DNA from: Amphimedon queenslandica
Taxonomy: Eukaryota > Porifera > Demospongiae > Haplosclerida > Niphatidae
Length of the DNA: 30,900 nucleotides
Assembly: GCF_000090795.2 (NCBI RefSeq)
Contig: NW_003546550.1
Location: 82,761-113,660, forward strand
Direction: 5' to 3'
In this document: positions 9,086 to 21,129 of the stretch, one piece after another
Numbering within the stretch: the stretch's first letter is position 1
How the letters are laid out: each line of letters begins with the position of its first letter
Translations under genes and position numbers: made by a program
Notes under the pieces: model-generated
Databases searched by the model: none
Told to the model about the DNA's origin: nothing
What the model saw: the letters and a program-made list of their open reading frames with translations, nothing else

Positions 9086-10756
9086 TCAAGCAAAGACAGC
9101 TAGTACAAAGAGAGATAGAGTGAGTAGCAGAACTGCTTTCAAGCCAACACCAGCACTAGGAGTGGATGACTCAGTAGGGGTTGGCATAGGTGATGATGAT
9201 GTAGGAACAACTTCTTCTGCAGTATAAAGAGCATTAGTCCCATGGTAACCAGTTTCTATTAGTTTCTGGAAGGCGGGTCCAAATGCCTCTATGAATGCAC
9301 TGTTGTTCATGGCAAACTCCCTCACCATGTTAAAGGTGAGCATTGATTCTTCACAATTGTTTGAGTTCATTCGACAAGAAGCATTAGACTCACGTCCATC
9401 AGAATCAGGATCAATGTCCCTCAGTAAAGCCTATGGAATAAAACACTGCCAATCAATGCTATAGTAATGTAAAGAATGTAACTATAGCTACTACAATGTT
9501 TACCCAACAAAATATGCTTACTATCAAAAGAATCCATGCATGTGATGAGCATGTGCTGTATCTTATTATGCATAGCTAGCACTTACCATGTCACTGTTCA
9601 ACATGATAACAGGTCCACCACCATTACCAGGACCAGGTCCACCATTACCAGGGCCAGGCCTAGTCCATTGGTATCTTGAATCAGGGAACACTGAGCTACG
9701 AGTGTCGTTGACCTCCTCTTGCATCCACCTTGCATTACCACCACCAAATAAAATACGATAGAACCCATTATCAAACCTATCAGTCGGTGGAGCCCAAGGG
9801 CCTCTAAACCCACTGTTCTGTAGTCTGGTAGTCCCCAGACTGTGGGCTCCTATAATGGCTACAGTCTCACGAGTGCTCATGTTCATGTTATCCCGAAAGT
9901 ACATCAGTACGTGACTCAGGTCGCCATGAGCAACTGGAAATGGTTCAATATCATCTGTTCTTGGAGACGTTTGGCAGTCTCTGCGACCATATTTGAGTGT
10001 CATAGTAGGAACAAGTGGACAGGTTGAATTAGGTGGCATCATTCTACAGTCTTGCCGCATTGATGCAGCTTCTATTGCAATGACACCAGCTAAAGCAACA
10101 AAATCAGCTCGTGACATTCCCTCTGCTGCATAGCCATTACGATCAAATATCCCATTGATAATAGTGTATGTCTCCATTAGTCCATTGTTTTCAGGATTCT
10201 CAAAGTTGAGGCAGCCATCACATCCACCTGGGCAATCATGAAAGGCAAGACGGACTAGTTTAGCAGCTGGCTGTAAAGGAAAGAATAAATACATTTATAG
10301 ACAGTTTTGGCATCAATTTTTATTAAAATAACAAACAGCAAAGCAAAAAAACAATTTTAAAATTTAAAGCTGAGATGTAGAAAGTGGCCTGTAGGCATAG
10401 GGAGCCCCACCCAAGGCTTTGATATGATACCGTAACTGAAAGTAAACTGCTATTGCTATCATGGTACTAAGAGAAGTATTCATAAATGGGACAATGCACG
10501 TTTACTCTGATATTTATGCTCCATTGCACCATCAAGGCACTCATGCAGTGATACAAAAACTATAATTATTATGTCAAACTATTATTATAGTGAGTCTTAC
10601 ATTATTAATTTCAGGTTGATTCCCAGTGTTGGTGTTGTTAGCAATGAAAGCATTAATGTCAGCAATAGCTCTGGCCTCTGTCTCTACTGTCACAGATTGA
10701 GAGAAAGCAAGAGAAAGGTAAGAGAAGAGAAAAACAACACAGAAGCTGGAGGACAT
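9086..10756 (-). CDS. Secreted plant-type heme peroxidase with GPI-like C-terminus
   Basis: Three exons (10601-10756, 9587-10270, 9086-9430) give 394 aa. Residues 1-19 are a signal peptide (MSSSFCVVFLFSYLSLAFS). The chosen ATG is at 10756; the longer upstream frame starts with GTG. The distal heme side is R59-L-A-F-H63-D64-C, followed by GGCDGC, with catalytic Arg and His and the Asp of the distal calcium site. The proximal ligand is H195 in IIGAHSLGTT, and a TDRFDNGFY block follows. This layout is that of the plant/fungal/bacterial heme peroxidase superfamily (class II/III-like), not animal myeloperoxidases. The tail is Ser/Thr/Pro-rich, then a small-residue site and a hydrophobic end (LLLTLSLFVLAVFA), suggesting a GPI anchor. 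Several N-glycosylation sequons are present (NNT, NMS, NDT, NAS). It probably acts at the cell surface on peroxide with an unknown reductant. Database annotation may call such genes 'ascorbate peroxidase-like'. Confidence 0.9.
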
Positions 10757-11999
10757 GGCTTGATTTGAATATCTCACCAGCTGTCAGCGATCAGCATACT
10801 GAGCATAGATACTAGATAGCTGTCAGCAATTTATTTTGGTGAGTGAACTCGTGAGTGGGAGGAGGTGACTATGAATACTATTAAATCTGGTCACAAGTGC
10901 ATGATTATTCATGAATAAAATTAAAAATGAGCTTGTGACTGGTAACAAAAATACAGTTCTTGTTCCTAATCGACATCACATTACTGTTTACTAAATAATA
11001 AATTAAATTGTAACACAATTAGGTGTATTTCTTTGGGCAGACCCACACAACTTGTTATTGTATCCAGCTGGACCAGAGACTCTTGATTTGAATAACAGAA
11101 GTAAAATTAATTTGTGCTCTATTAGTCTATTAATGAGATGCTGCGACTTTAATAGTCAAATATAATTCATTTTTGGTGTATTTCCAAGCAAGTGCAAGCA
11201 GTAATTGTATTAGACTATTTGAAGGTATATTCCTGCATCATTCTACATAAAATTATCTCATAAAATTTTCATATTAAAAAAGATTTAAATTCATTTTTGT
11301 TTACAAGATCAATTTTGATTAATTTTACTATTTTTACGATAAAGTAATGGTTATAAATTTCCCGTTTTATCACACCCACTAGTTATTAAAATTCAAAATT
11401 CCTGTATCATGAATAATTAATTAACAGTTAATGAGAGAGATCACGTGGTGGCCCATTCTTGTAAAATCTTCTCCTCCTCCTCCGGCTCTATGCTGGTTCT
11501 CTCTATTTCAGCCCATTTCTCATCATATCTCTCTCTCTCTCGTGAGCTGTCAAGAGACTAGCTTCTATTGCAGGAGGCAGGGACTTACTTATACTCTCAC
11601 TGGCTGCAGGTGGTGGCTTGGGAATAACCTGGCCTGTGATAATTTGTTTATTTTTACCTCATTCTCTCTCTGCCTCTCTCTCTTTCTTCCAGCCATTTCC
11701 TTAAAGGTTAGCTCCCTAGCTACACGAGGCCATTGTTTATACATTAACGCAAGAGCCTGTACTTGCAAATGTAGCTAATATACGTGTACAGTGTACAGCT
11801 GATAATGAATTGATAAGCTGGGTCTATTATGACTAATCTCTCCTATTATGTGTGGTTAAACTGGTTATTCTCCTTATAAAAGACCACCCATTAATAAGTG
11901 TACGTACATGTTCCCTGATGTTGTTTTTGTAAGCAGTTGCATTTCATAAATGTTTGTGAATGTTTTTTGTTGTTTTTATTTCAAATCAAGTGCATCTTC

Positions 12000-12097
12000 C
12001 TGTATCCTCTCTCTTATCTCTTTCTCCCTCCCTCTCTCTCTCCCTCTCTCTCTCTCTCCCTTTCTCTCTCTCTCTCCCTTTCTCTCTCTCTCTCTCA
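12000..12097. repeat. (CT)n-rich pyrimidine tract
   Basis: About 95 bp of almost pure ctctctccct repeats on the plus strand. Confidence 0.9.
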
Positions 12098-12475
12098 TAA
12101 CCGAAACATTCATTAGTTTGTTTGTTCTTTCATAGTTTTGCCTTTCAGTCATTGCTCTAAACAGTGTCAACCTTCTCTCGTGTTTTTGCATTGTTTTGCT
12201 TGTTTTGCTGCACCTTTTAATTTATGATAAAAATAATTACAACATTGCATTCTTAGATCGATTAGCCCCAAAGTTAATAAAAATAATAAATAAATAATGA
12301 TTGCTAGAATAAGTGGCTGCTTTCCTTTTTAATAATTAGTGTGTGTGTGTGTGCATGTTAAATTCTGTGGAATGTGTTCTTAGTGAGAGTAGTTTATACT
12401 AATACCAAAGTTAGTATCTTGTAATTATTGTAATTATATGGTGTATGTCAACTATGAATAGTTACTTTATTAAGA

Positions 12476-12521
12476 CTGTAGTAACAGCAGTATATGCACT
12501 GTAGTAACAGCAGTATATGCA
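12476..12521. repeat. Perfect 23 bp tandem duplication
   Basis: The 23-mer beginning ctgtagtaacagcagtatat and ending gca is present twice without a mismatch, at 12476-12498 and 12499-12521. Confidence 0.9.
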
Positions 12522-13321
12522 CTGAGCCTTTTAAGATGAAGTCAGGTGTCTGCTTGTAGTTATAACGATAATCATTGATGTAATTATGGTCTGCCCTACG
12601 ACACAGTTTAGTCTAAGATCAGTATTTAAACTGCAGAGATGCAATGATGTTGGTTTATGGTTACTTTTAGTGTTTGAAGACAGACATTGCATCATGTATC
12701 CACCTTTCATCTACCATGTATTTACTTGTATTTTAACTTTTCTATATTGTATGTACTTTTACTAACACCATTTACTTTCATGTATTTACTTGTATTTGGC
12801 TATCAACTTATCACAGCATTAACTGATAAATAACTGTATAAATATATTAACTTTTATTTTTAAAAAAGAGTAAGCATTCAATGAGGTAAGCATAAAAGGG
12901 TGAATAGTCACTAATAGTGACTGAAGTGTAGTTAGTAGCAAATTTAATACTAGTTATTAAGGTTGATTGACTTATTAAATCGTTCAATAACATTAATAAC
13001 TATTAATAGTAAATACAAGAGCAATATTTCGTGTATTGCTATGGCTAATCATATATCTACATTTATCTACTTTTTCAGCACTTTCTCGTGTATATACATG
13101 AGTATCATGTATACATGTGCGATGTCTGGTTTGAAGAGATGGAGAGTTGCAATGGAAACATTTTCTTATGTACTTAAATGCATGAAATTATACTTTGTAA
13201 TTGTACGTGTAAGGTCAAGTTTGTCCCCTGTCTTTACTGTTTGAGGTTGTGGGTATGATGGAAGCAGCTGCAACTCCAATGGACTGTATTTATGATTTCC
13301 TATTCTCCATTCCTCCACAGA

Positions 13322-13650
13322 ATGTCAGGAGACTCCTCCTCCTGGTTTGAGAGTTGGTTAAGGGACCTCAGTCTGGATGAGTACTCTCCATTACTGAGCC
13401 AGCATAACCTCAATACACCTTCAGCTCTTAATGGAGTGACAAGGGAACACCTCAAGGCTATTGGTGAGGGCTTCCTAATAAAAGCACTTTACAATGATAC
13501 CAATTTAAATAAAGTTATTATAATATAACATTCTTTTATTTTCATGTACTTTAGGTATTACAAAACTAGGTCATCTCAACAGACTGTTAAAAGCTATTCA
13601 ACTTCTTAAAGATGCTCAATCAGTAACAGCTCCTAGTCCAGCAGCAGCTA
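13322..13650 (+). other. ARAP SAM domain (residues about 5-75)
   Basis: Exons 13322-13463 and the start of 13555-16148 encode [20 protein letters not shown], then [20 protein letters not shown] and RLLKAIQLL. The W-L-x-x-L-x-L-x-x-Y start and the '[15 protein letters not shown]' end are canonical SAM features. In vertebrate ARAPs this domain binds the SAM of SHIP2. The intron splits the domain after the Gly-encoding base. Confidence 0.92.
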
Positions 13651-16600
13651 CTAACACTGATGATGCTAGTACTGGCCCTCCTCCTAATCCTTCTGATAAT
13701 GGAGCTGCTCCTTTTAGTCAGCCTGTCTCTGTCCAGAGACCTCCTTCAATGAGTTCCAATGGTTCCCTACCTACAGCTGGTCCTCAGTCACTAGTGGTGC
13801 CCCCTGTACCAATGAGGAGGTCAGTAAAGAGGAACACTTCATCAGGAGGGTTGGTGCCTTTGACCACACCCTCTGATCAGACCACACCTACTAATCCTAG
13901 TCTGTCTCCTAAGCCAATGAAGAGAACTCGTTCATTAATAAAACCAGTTGAAGGAACTGGTCAGACTGGTATTAATAAAGGGGCTACGTTACCTGTACAG
14001 CGCTCCACTCAAGTGGGTGTGGTCAAAGAGGAACTGGGTGGAGCTAATAGCGAGCCTAAACCTGACCTTCCTGAAGTACTGTCAATTGAAGAGTCACCTC
14101 CTCTCCCTCCTCCTCCTCTCTCTAACAGCAGATCAGGATCTTTGGCACCGGCCCCCAGGGGAGCTAATCGTTATGTGAATATTGGCCCCCGGGGGACGCA
14201 AACATTACCAAATAGAGTGAGTGTTAGTTCAAAAGGAGACCTCACTCCTCCTCCTCCCCCTAGACGCTCCTCGTCCATTAAAGACCAAACTAGAAACTCT
14301 ATTAGTTCAATTCCGCCACAAGAACCAATAAAAGAAGAAACCACTGATCATGTAACCAATGTACCAACCGATGTACCACAGTTACCACCTAAGGCCGTAC
14401 CATTGTCCCAGTATCCTCCTTCTCTACAGCCGCAGGTTGAGTCATGGGATGATTTATTAAAAGGAGATATTAGTAATAAAACCACACCCACCACAACCGA
14501 TCCATCAATTGATATACTAGCATCTCTCCCTCCGTTATTAGAAGTGGACATGTCCCTCCCTCCTCCTCCTCCTCTCTCTGAGTTACCTCCTGATCCTCCT
14601 ATCAGTGCCCCACCCACTACCTCTCCCCCTCCCCTACCCTCTAATGATAATGATACCAATACTTCCCCTCCTCCTCCCTTACCCTCTGATGATCATCATA
14701 ATGGTATAATTACTGATACTTCTTCTCTCTCTCCCCCTCCTCCCCTACCCTCTGATGCTCCGCCCACTTCTCCTCCCCTTTCTCCTGATCCCCTCCCTCC
14801 TGTACCAGCCCAGGCTCCGCCCCCTATTCCTCGTCGTGTGGTTCATTCCCTCCCTCCTCCTCCTCCTCCTCCAATCACTGATGATGATTATCCTCAAGAA
14901 GAGGTTGTCACAGTAACCTCCCCCATTAGTGATTCCAGTATCACTCTTGGTTCAGATACTCCTGATTCAGTGGCCACGCCTACCCAGAGACTAAGAATTG
15001 TCCAATCACCTTTCATTAAAGACGATGATGAAATTAACATAGCATTATCACCTCAGTCTGGCTGCACCTCCTCCAGCCCCACCCCTCAGTCTGAAGATGA
15101 CGAGTATTTGGATATGGAACTAGACGATCCTTTGGCCCCTCCCCCTTTGTCTTCGCCCACCAGTGAACTGTATGAACCAATAGAGACACCGTCTGAAGTA
15201 GTGACTAATGAAGTGGGTATAGTTAATGATAAAGTGGATGTGGCTAATAATGAACCGATATCCCATAATATCAAACCAGTTCCTCCTTTACCACCTCGTA
15301 CAGCTCAAGCTCCTCCCACTCTCCCTCCCCCTCCTCTCCCTCCCTCCTCCTCAGCTGATGAATATGAGCCACTAGATGAACCACAGGAGCCCATTCTCCC
15401 TGGACCCGATACTTATGAGCCAATGGAGCTGACAGAGACCACACCTCCTACTGCTGGGGATACTTATGAACCTTTTGATCAACCCCCTCCCACTTTACAC
15501 CAGACTCCTCCCACTATTGATCAGGCCCCACCCACTTTACCACCTCGTATTAGTAAAGTACCTGATCTTCCTCCTCCTCCTCTCCCTCCTCCAGTGGCCC
15601 CGCCTCCTTCCCCGCCCCTCCAGTCTGATAATACATATGAGTCTATTGATACTAAGAGAACTGTTGAGACTCCACCCACTTTACCTCCTCGTCCAGTCTC
15701 TGAGGCTCCGCCCCCTATCGTACCAATAGCTGATTCAACTTATGAAGCTATAGATTCTAAACCGTATGATAGAGACATTGATGTGGGTGGAGCTACTCCG
15801 CCCTCTTTACCACCACCTCGTTCAGCTGTGACTCCGCCCACTGCTGTAGTGACCCCACCCATTGCTGTAGTGACCCCGCCCCCTGGTGGTGAATATGAAG
15901 CCATTGATTTTAAGCCGCTGGACCAAGGTGACCAAGGGCCCAAAAAAGGGCCAGCCCCTCCTCCCCTGCCAGTCCGATCAGCTAATACTCAGTTATCAAG
16001 TCCTTCAAGATTATCAACTGTTCATGAAGTGGCAGCAGGTAATGAAGGGGGCGTGGCTCCAGTAGGTGTGGCTAGTGGTACTTTAACTTATGAAGTGATT
16101 GATACTGATACTCCTCGGAGACTCCCACCACCTCCTGCTCCTCCTCCAGTGAGTTATTAATAACTGTGCATTATTATTTATTGTGACCACACCCCTTTTG
16201 TTACATCTAAATTCACTTGTGAAAAACAATCACATTTCCCAGTTAATGAGAACAAGATAACACTCTCTCTCCCTCTCCCTCTCTCTCTCTCTAGTCTTCT
16301 ACGTATGAAACCGTCATTTCAGACACTCCCTCCACCCCTCCCTTTTCAACCACTGCCCCTCCTCTCAAGACAATGAGCTCCCCTAGTAGATCCAGTGGTC
16401 TCTTTACCCAGTCTTACCCTGAAGGAGGAGGAGGGGCTGATACTACTGATGGACTCAGCCCATTGAGGAGATTCACTGACAATAAGAAACCTGCCAGAGT
16501 ATGTTAATAATCATAATATGCATGTACTTGTGTTGTGTAGAAAGTTTGGACTGATTCTGATCAAATTTGGAATTTTTACAAATATTTAAAGTTACTCCAA

Positions 16601-19600
16601 AATCGGCCGAAAGTCCCCGTACTATAGTACAGGGATTTTTTGTGAAATTTCACCAAAATTGACAAGTAGAAGTTTCCTCAATTTTATTACATTTTCTGAT
16701 GCATATACATGTACTTATGTTGTGTAGAAAGTTTGAGCTGATTCCGATCAAGTTTAAATTTTTTATGATTTTTTAAAGTTGTTCCAAAATCAGACTAAAG
16801 TCCCCGTACTATAGTACAGGGATTTTTTTGTGAAATTTCACCAAAATTGACAAGTAGAAAATTCCTCAATTTTATTACATTTTCTTATACATATACATGT
16901 ACTTATGTTGTGTAGAAAGTTTGAGCTGATTCCGATCAAGTTTAAATTTTTTATGATTTTTTAAAGTTGCTCCAAAATCGGACAAAAGTCACTGTACTAT
17001 ATTACAGGGATTTTTTGTGAAATTTCACCAAAATTGACAAGTAGAAAATTCCTCAGTTTTATTACATTTTCTGATGCATATACATGTACTTATGTTGTGT
17101 AGAAAGTTTGAGCTGATTCCGATCAAGTTTGGATTTTTTATGATTTTTTAAAGTTGCTCCAAAATCTGACAAAAGTCCCTGTACTAATAGTACAGGGATT
17201 GTTTCGTGTTCAATAGAATCATAATGTACAATGTACATGTACGTGTATATATAATGTTTTGGCATTGCCTCTTGCATGTTTTACAATTATCTAGTTATTA
17301 TTTTGATTATTATGATTATGATTATGTTGAAAGTGAATGGTAAACACTTGTTAGTGTATTGAGATTAGGTCAGTCAAGTGATAGATATCTCACAGCTCCT
17401 GTGTCAGATTCAATTCAACACTTTACAATGTGTTTTATACCTTGTAGTATAAACTAATGAAAGCTCTCTCTCTCCCCCCCCCTTCACTCTCCCCCTCTCT
17501 CTCTCTCCTCCACAGGGTAAAGGTCAGTTCATGTCGGTCAAGGATCTTGCTAAAGATCTTGAGAAAAAGGAAATGGAGAAGCAAATCAAATCTGCTTTAT
17601 CTGAGAGCGACGTTATGTAAGAACGTCATTTTCTTATTTACAATTAAATTTGATATTTTTTACTTTTTTACAGAAACATCAGAGCTGATGAAACGGTGAG
17701 TCTACATGAAAATTTTAATGAGATTGTCTAGTAAAAATATATACGAAGCTCGTTAAATTTTTATACCTATCTCCTTGTTTGTTGTTTGTCCACCATTATG
17801 AATACTGTTATTATAATCATGTATTATTTAACTGCATTGCTAATTGCTGTGCGTCTATTTTTAGTAACAAAATAATACTAATTCTATTCTATTTTTAGAT
17901 TTCTCCAGCAGCTTCAAGAGCGCTTTCAATTTTAGGGGTAAGCAATGTTATAATATTAATTTTGCAATTTTTTTATTTTAATTTATTCGTATTATAATCT
18001 GCTTGTCCTAACTTCCTCATTGATATGCTATTAAGTAATGGAGTTTGATAATTTCCAAATATAGCAATCACCTAATGTACACAAACTCACTTATACAGAA
18101 AGTACACCATCTCACTACACACGCACATAGTCTGAGACTAGTAAACACTGCAGCTTATAACCCACTCCATTCTGTAGTAAATATACCATTGTGTACCAGT
18201 GGACCAATGGTGTACTGTAGTAATGGGAATTATTGGTATAGTAAATATACCGGATCAATGTTCAATGTACCGTCTTAATATTCAATTATTGTAATAGGAT
18301 TATTACTAATATACTAGTGTTATAATATTGTACTGTAATTCATTTGTGTTGATGTTAATGTGATGGTGATATGGACACTATTGTCTTCATTAGCCTCCTA
18401 ATAAAGGCTGGCTTGTTATTAGATGACAAGTAGAGAGAGGAAGAGAGAGAGAGAGTTCTTGCAATATTTGGAGTGACTATTTGTTATTAAAGCTCAAAGA
18501 GTGTGTACTCTGTTCATTAGCATGCAGGATATGTTTGTGTAGGTGATTGTGCATGATTGCATGTGCAGGTCTAGAGAGAGAGTGTCATTTATTATTGTTG
18601 TTGTTTGGCTTCTGATTGTTGTCTTTGGCTGGCTGGTCTTGTCAGCTCTCTTGCCTTGTTTACATAATTATAAATCCGTGCAAGTGAGGTGTGTGGCTTG
18701 ATATAGTGACCACCTCTTCTCTTTATCACAACTCAGTCCATCAGAAGCTCTTCTCTGATAACAGCTCCCTCTCTCTTCCTTGATAACAGCTAGTCATTAG
18801 TTCTTTATCAACATTCACTCAACAGTTCTTGTTTTTGACTCATCACTTCACTTGTTTACTTGCAAGACTTTCTTGGAACCACTTGAGGGAATAACAAAGT
18901 CTGCCTGTCTCCTTCTCTTCCCTCTCTCTTTCCTATAAAAGGCTCTCACTGGCTACTGGTCTCATATCATACCAGAAGCAGTTCTTCTTTGACTTCAAAG
19001 ATAATCCCTCATTATCATTGACTGCCATATAGTGGAGGTATAAATCTCTACCATCTTCCATTGTCTTTATTCTTTCAGTACTCCATTCTTTGCTGTGAGA
19101 ATACACTATATATTACTGTATATAGTCCTGTTTGCATTCCCAGTCTAACTGGCTGAGTCAGTGCTGTTCAGAGTTCCTTCCTCTTCTTGTTGCCTACTAG
19201 TCAGTTCTACTATACATCATTGAATCATGTTGTTTGGTGAGCATGATTACAGCTCTGAAGAGGATGAGTATACCTCCACTGTAAGTTAAAGGCTATCATT
19301 ATTATTAGCATACATTAATGGAGTGTATAGTATAGGAAGTTTAACTGATCCCGTGGGTGTTTTTAATTCATTGATTTCATTGATAGACCTATTGTTTGTT
19401 TTACTGTTTTAATGTATTTATTTTGTATGCTGTTGTGTGTTATTGTTCCCCTAGTTTACTGTATCTCTTTATTTTAATGGCCTTACTTTCTTTGGCTATT
19501 TTAACTTTACTTTTACAAAGACTATTCCTGACTAGTTAGTTAACGTTCACTAATAGTTACTTAGTCTTGATAACTTTAATAAGTTAAGTAATTGCTTTTA

Positions 19601-21087
19601 ATGACTAGCCCCGCCCATCATCATGTCTTGTTGCATACTTGAAATGCTTTATCAAATGACAACAAATTATTAAAAGATCCGCTTCTTCTCCTGCAGCAAC
19701 AGTTGCTTCTCGCCCTCCACCAGTCACTCTCTTCCTTCCTTAGTCTAATCTTCTCTAGGGCTACTGTTATCAGCAGTAATACCAGTAGCTGCATCATTCC
19801 TGTCCACCCGCCTAATCCACAAAGCAACCTTTTCCTGAAGCAGCAGCAACTCTGCTTTACCTTATCCTACTCCTCCAGTAATACTCTTACATTATTAGTA
19901 GAGTCATTCTATACTGGATCACATTGACACTGTAGAAACACCATACCCTCACCATTTCTCCAGTCTATTTCTCTTAGTATTCATTCTGCTGATAGTTCCC
20001 CTTCATTAAATATGGCTGCTATAGATACTCCTGATGTTCCTCGTCAAAATAATTTCTTTACTTTACGACATAAGTTTGAGTCCCTTGCTAGTTCCCCAGC
20101 TCCTGATCGTCGTTGTACCATGGCCTCATCGTCCTACCAGTCCCTCACTCTCGGTCGTAAAGTGGCTCGGGGGAGCAGCTTCAGTTTTGGTTCTCGTTCC
20201 TCCTCCTCCTCCCTCAGCCCCTCTTCCCCTCAGGTACGGCCCCACCTACTTCCCCTTGTCTCTCGGGAGCAGAAGGGACGTTCCTCTGCTCGTAGTTTGC
20301 AGGATACTGGCTATGACTCCTATACCCTGGCCTCTCCCCCTAGGCGGTTAAAGTCCGATCGTCATGACACTGTTGATTATGGAGGTATCTCTCCGATCAT
20401 TACTCGAAAGAAACCCAATGGGTTGAGTGATTGTAATTTGGCAGTTAAAATGACTCCTGCTTTCAGCATGACTAACCTCAGCTGTCCTCCTTCTCTTAAT
20501 TCCAGTCCTTCTCCATTAAAAGGATCTTCACCTGCTTCAGTTTCTGTTTTTAATTTAGCAATAGAGCCGTCCCAATGTGTGAGTAGTACCCTCTTATCTA
20601 ATGTACGCTAATATAAATACAGTATGTATAGTATGCTAATATGGAGGTTGTAGTACTTGTTAATGTAATACCCTCTGATATAAATACACTGTTTAGTGTC
20701 TTTGTTGGTCTTTTTATTTTTATATTTGTAAGTTTATGTCTGTCCATTGGAACTATTGTGTCTCTCTTTTTTTAATTATGTGTCTATCCTCTCTCTCTTT
20801 CCCTCCACTTGTTTAGTGTCTTACTGTACACATTCTCCTCCATTAGTGAGGACAGGATATTAATTAAAACTTGCTAAATACTTGTACATCAAACATTAAT
20901 TTTCACTAAATCCGCTAATACAGTATATTACTAGCAGCTGCTGGTGAGCTCAGATTACATGTTACCAAAGCAAAAGCCTTACACTTCAACACTTGTATCA
21001 GCAATGCACAGCCTTTGGATGATGGGGTACCTGTAAAGACCTTGCAGTTTGATACCTAGTACATGTACCTCTTCTTTCTCTATACCT

Positions 21088-21129
<42 letters not shown>

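Larger units (their letters stand above)
10757..13320. other. 2.5 kb intergenic region between divergent peroxidase and ARAP genes
   Basis: No supported coding exon is seen. It should hold the peroxidase promoter (near 10760-10900) and the ARAP promoter. Because the ARAP ATG directly follows a splice acceptor (CCTCCACAG, ending 13320), at least one noncoding 5' exon lies upstream. The region 11440-11710, with CACGTG at 11442-11447 and long pyrimidine tracts, is a candidate. Short frames at 11431-11778 and 12963-13244 lack coding character. Confidence 0.5.

Noticed and set aside
10757-10777. Longer peroxidase start at 10777
   Set aside because: The upstream codon is GTG; starting at ATG 10756 places the hydrophobic signal peptide at the N-terminus.
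11431-11778. A 115-codon plus-strand frame
   Set aside because: Dominated by Ser/Leu from pyrimidine tracts; more likely promoter or noncoding 5' exon sequence.
12963-13244. A 93-codon plus-strand frame upstream of ARAP
   Set aside because: AT-rich, no recognisable motif and no splice link to the ARAP SAM exon.
14348-15943. Antisense Gly-rich frames across the Pro-rich ARAP exon
   Set aside because: They are complements of Pro codons; the plus frame is open for 864 codons and spliced in phase at both ends.
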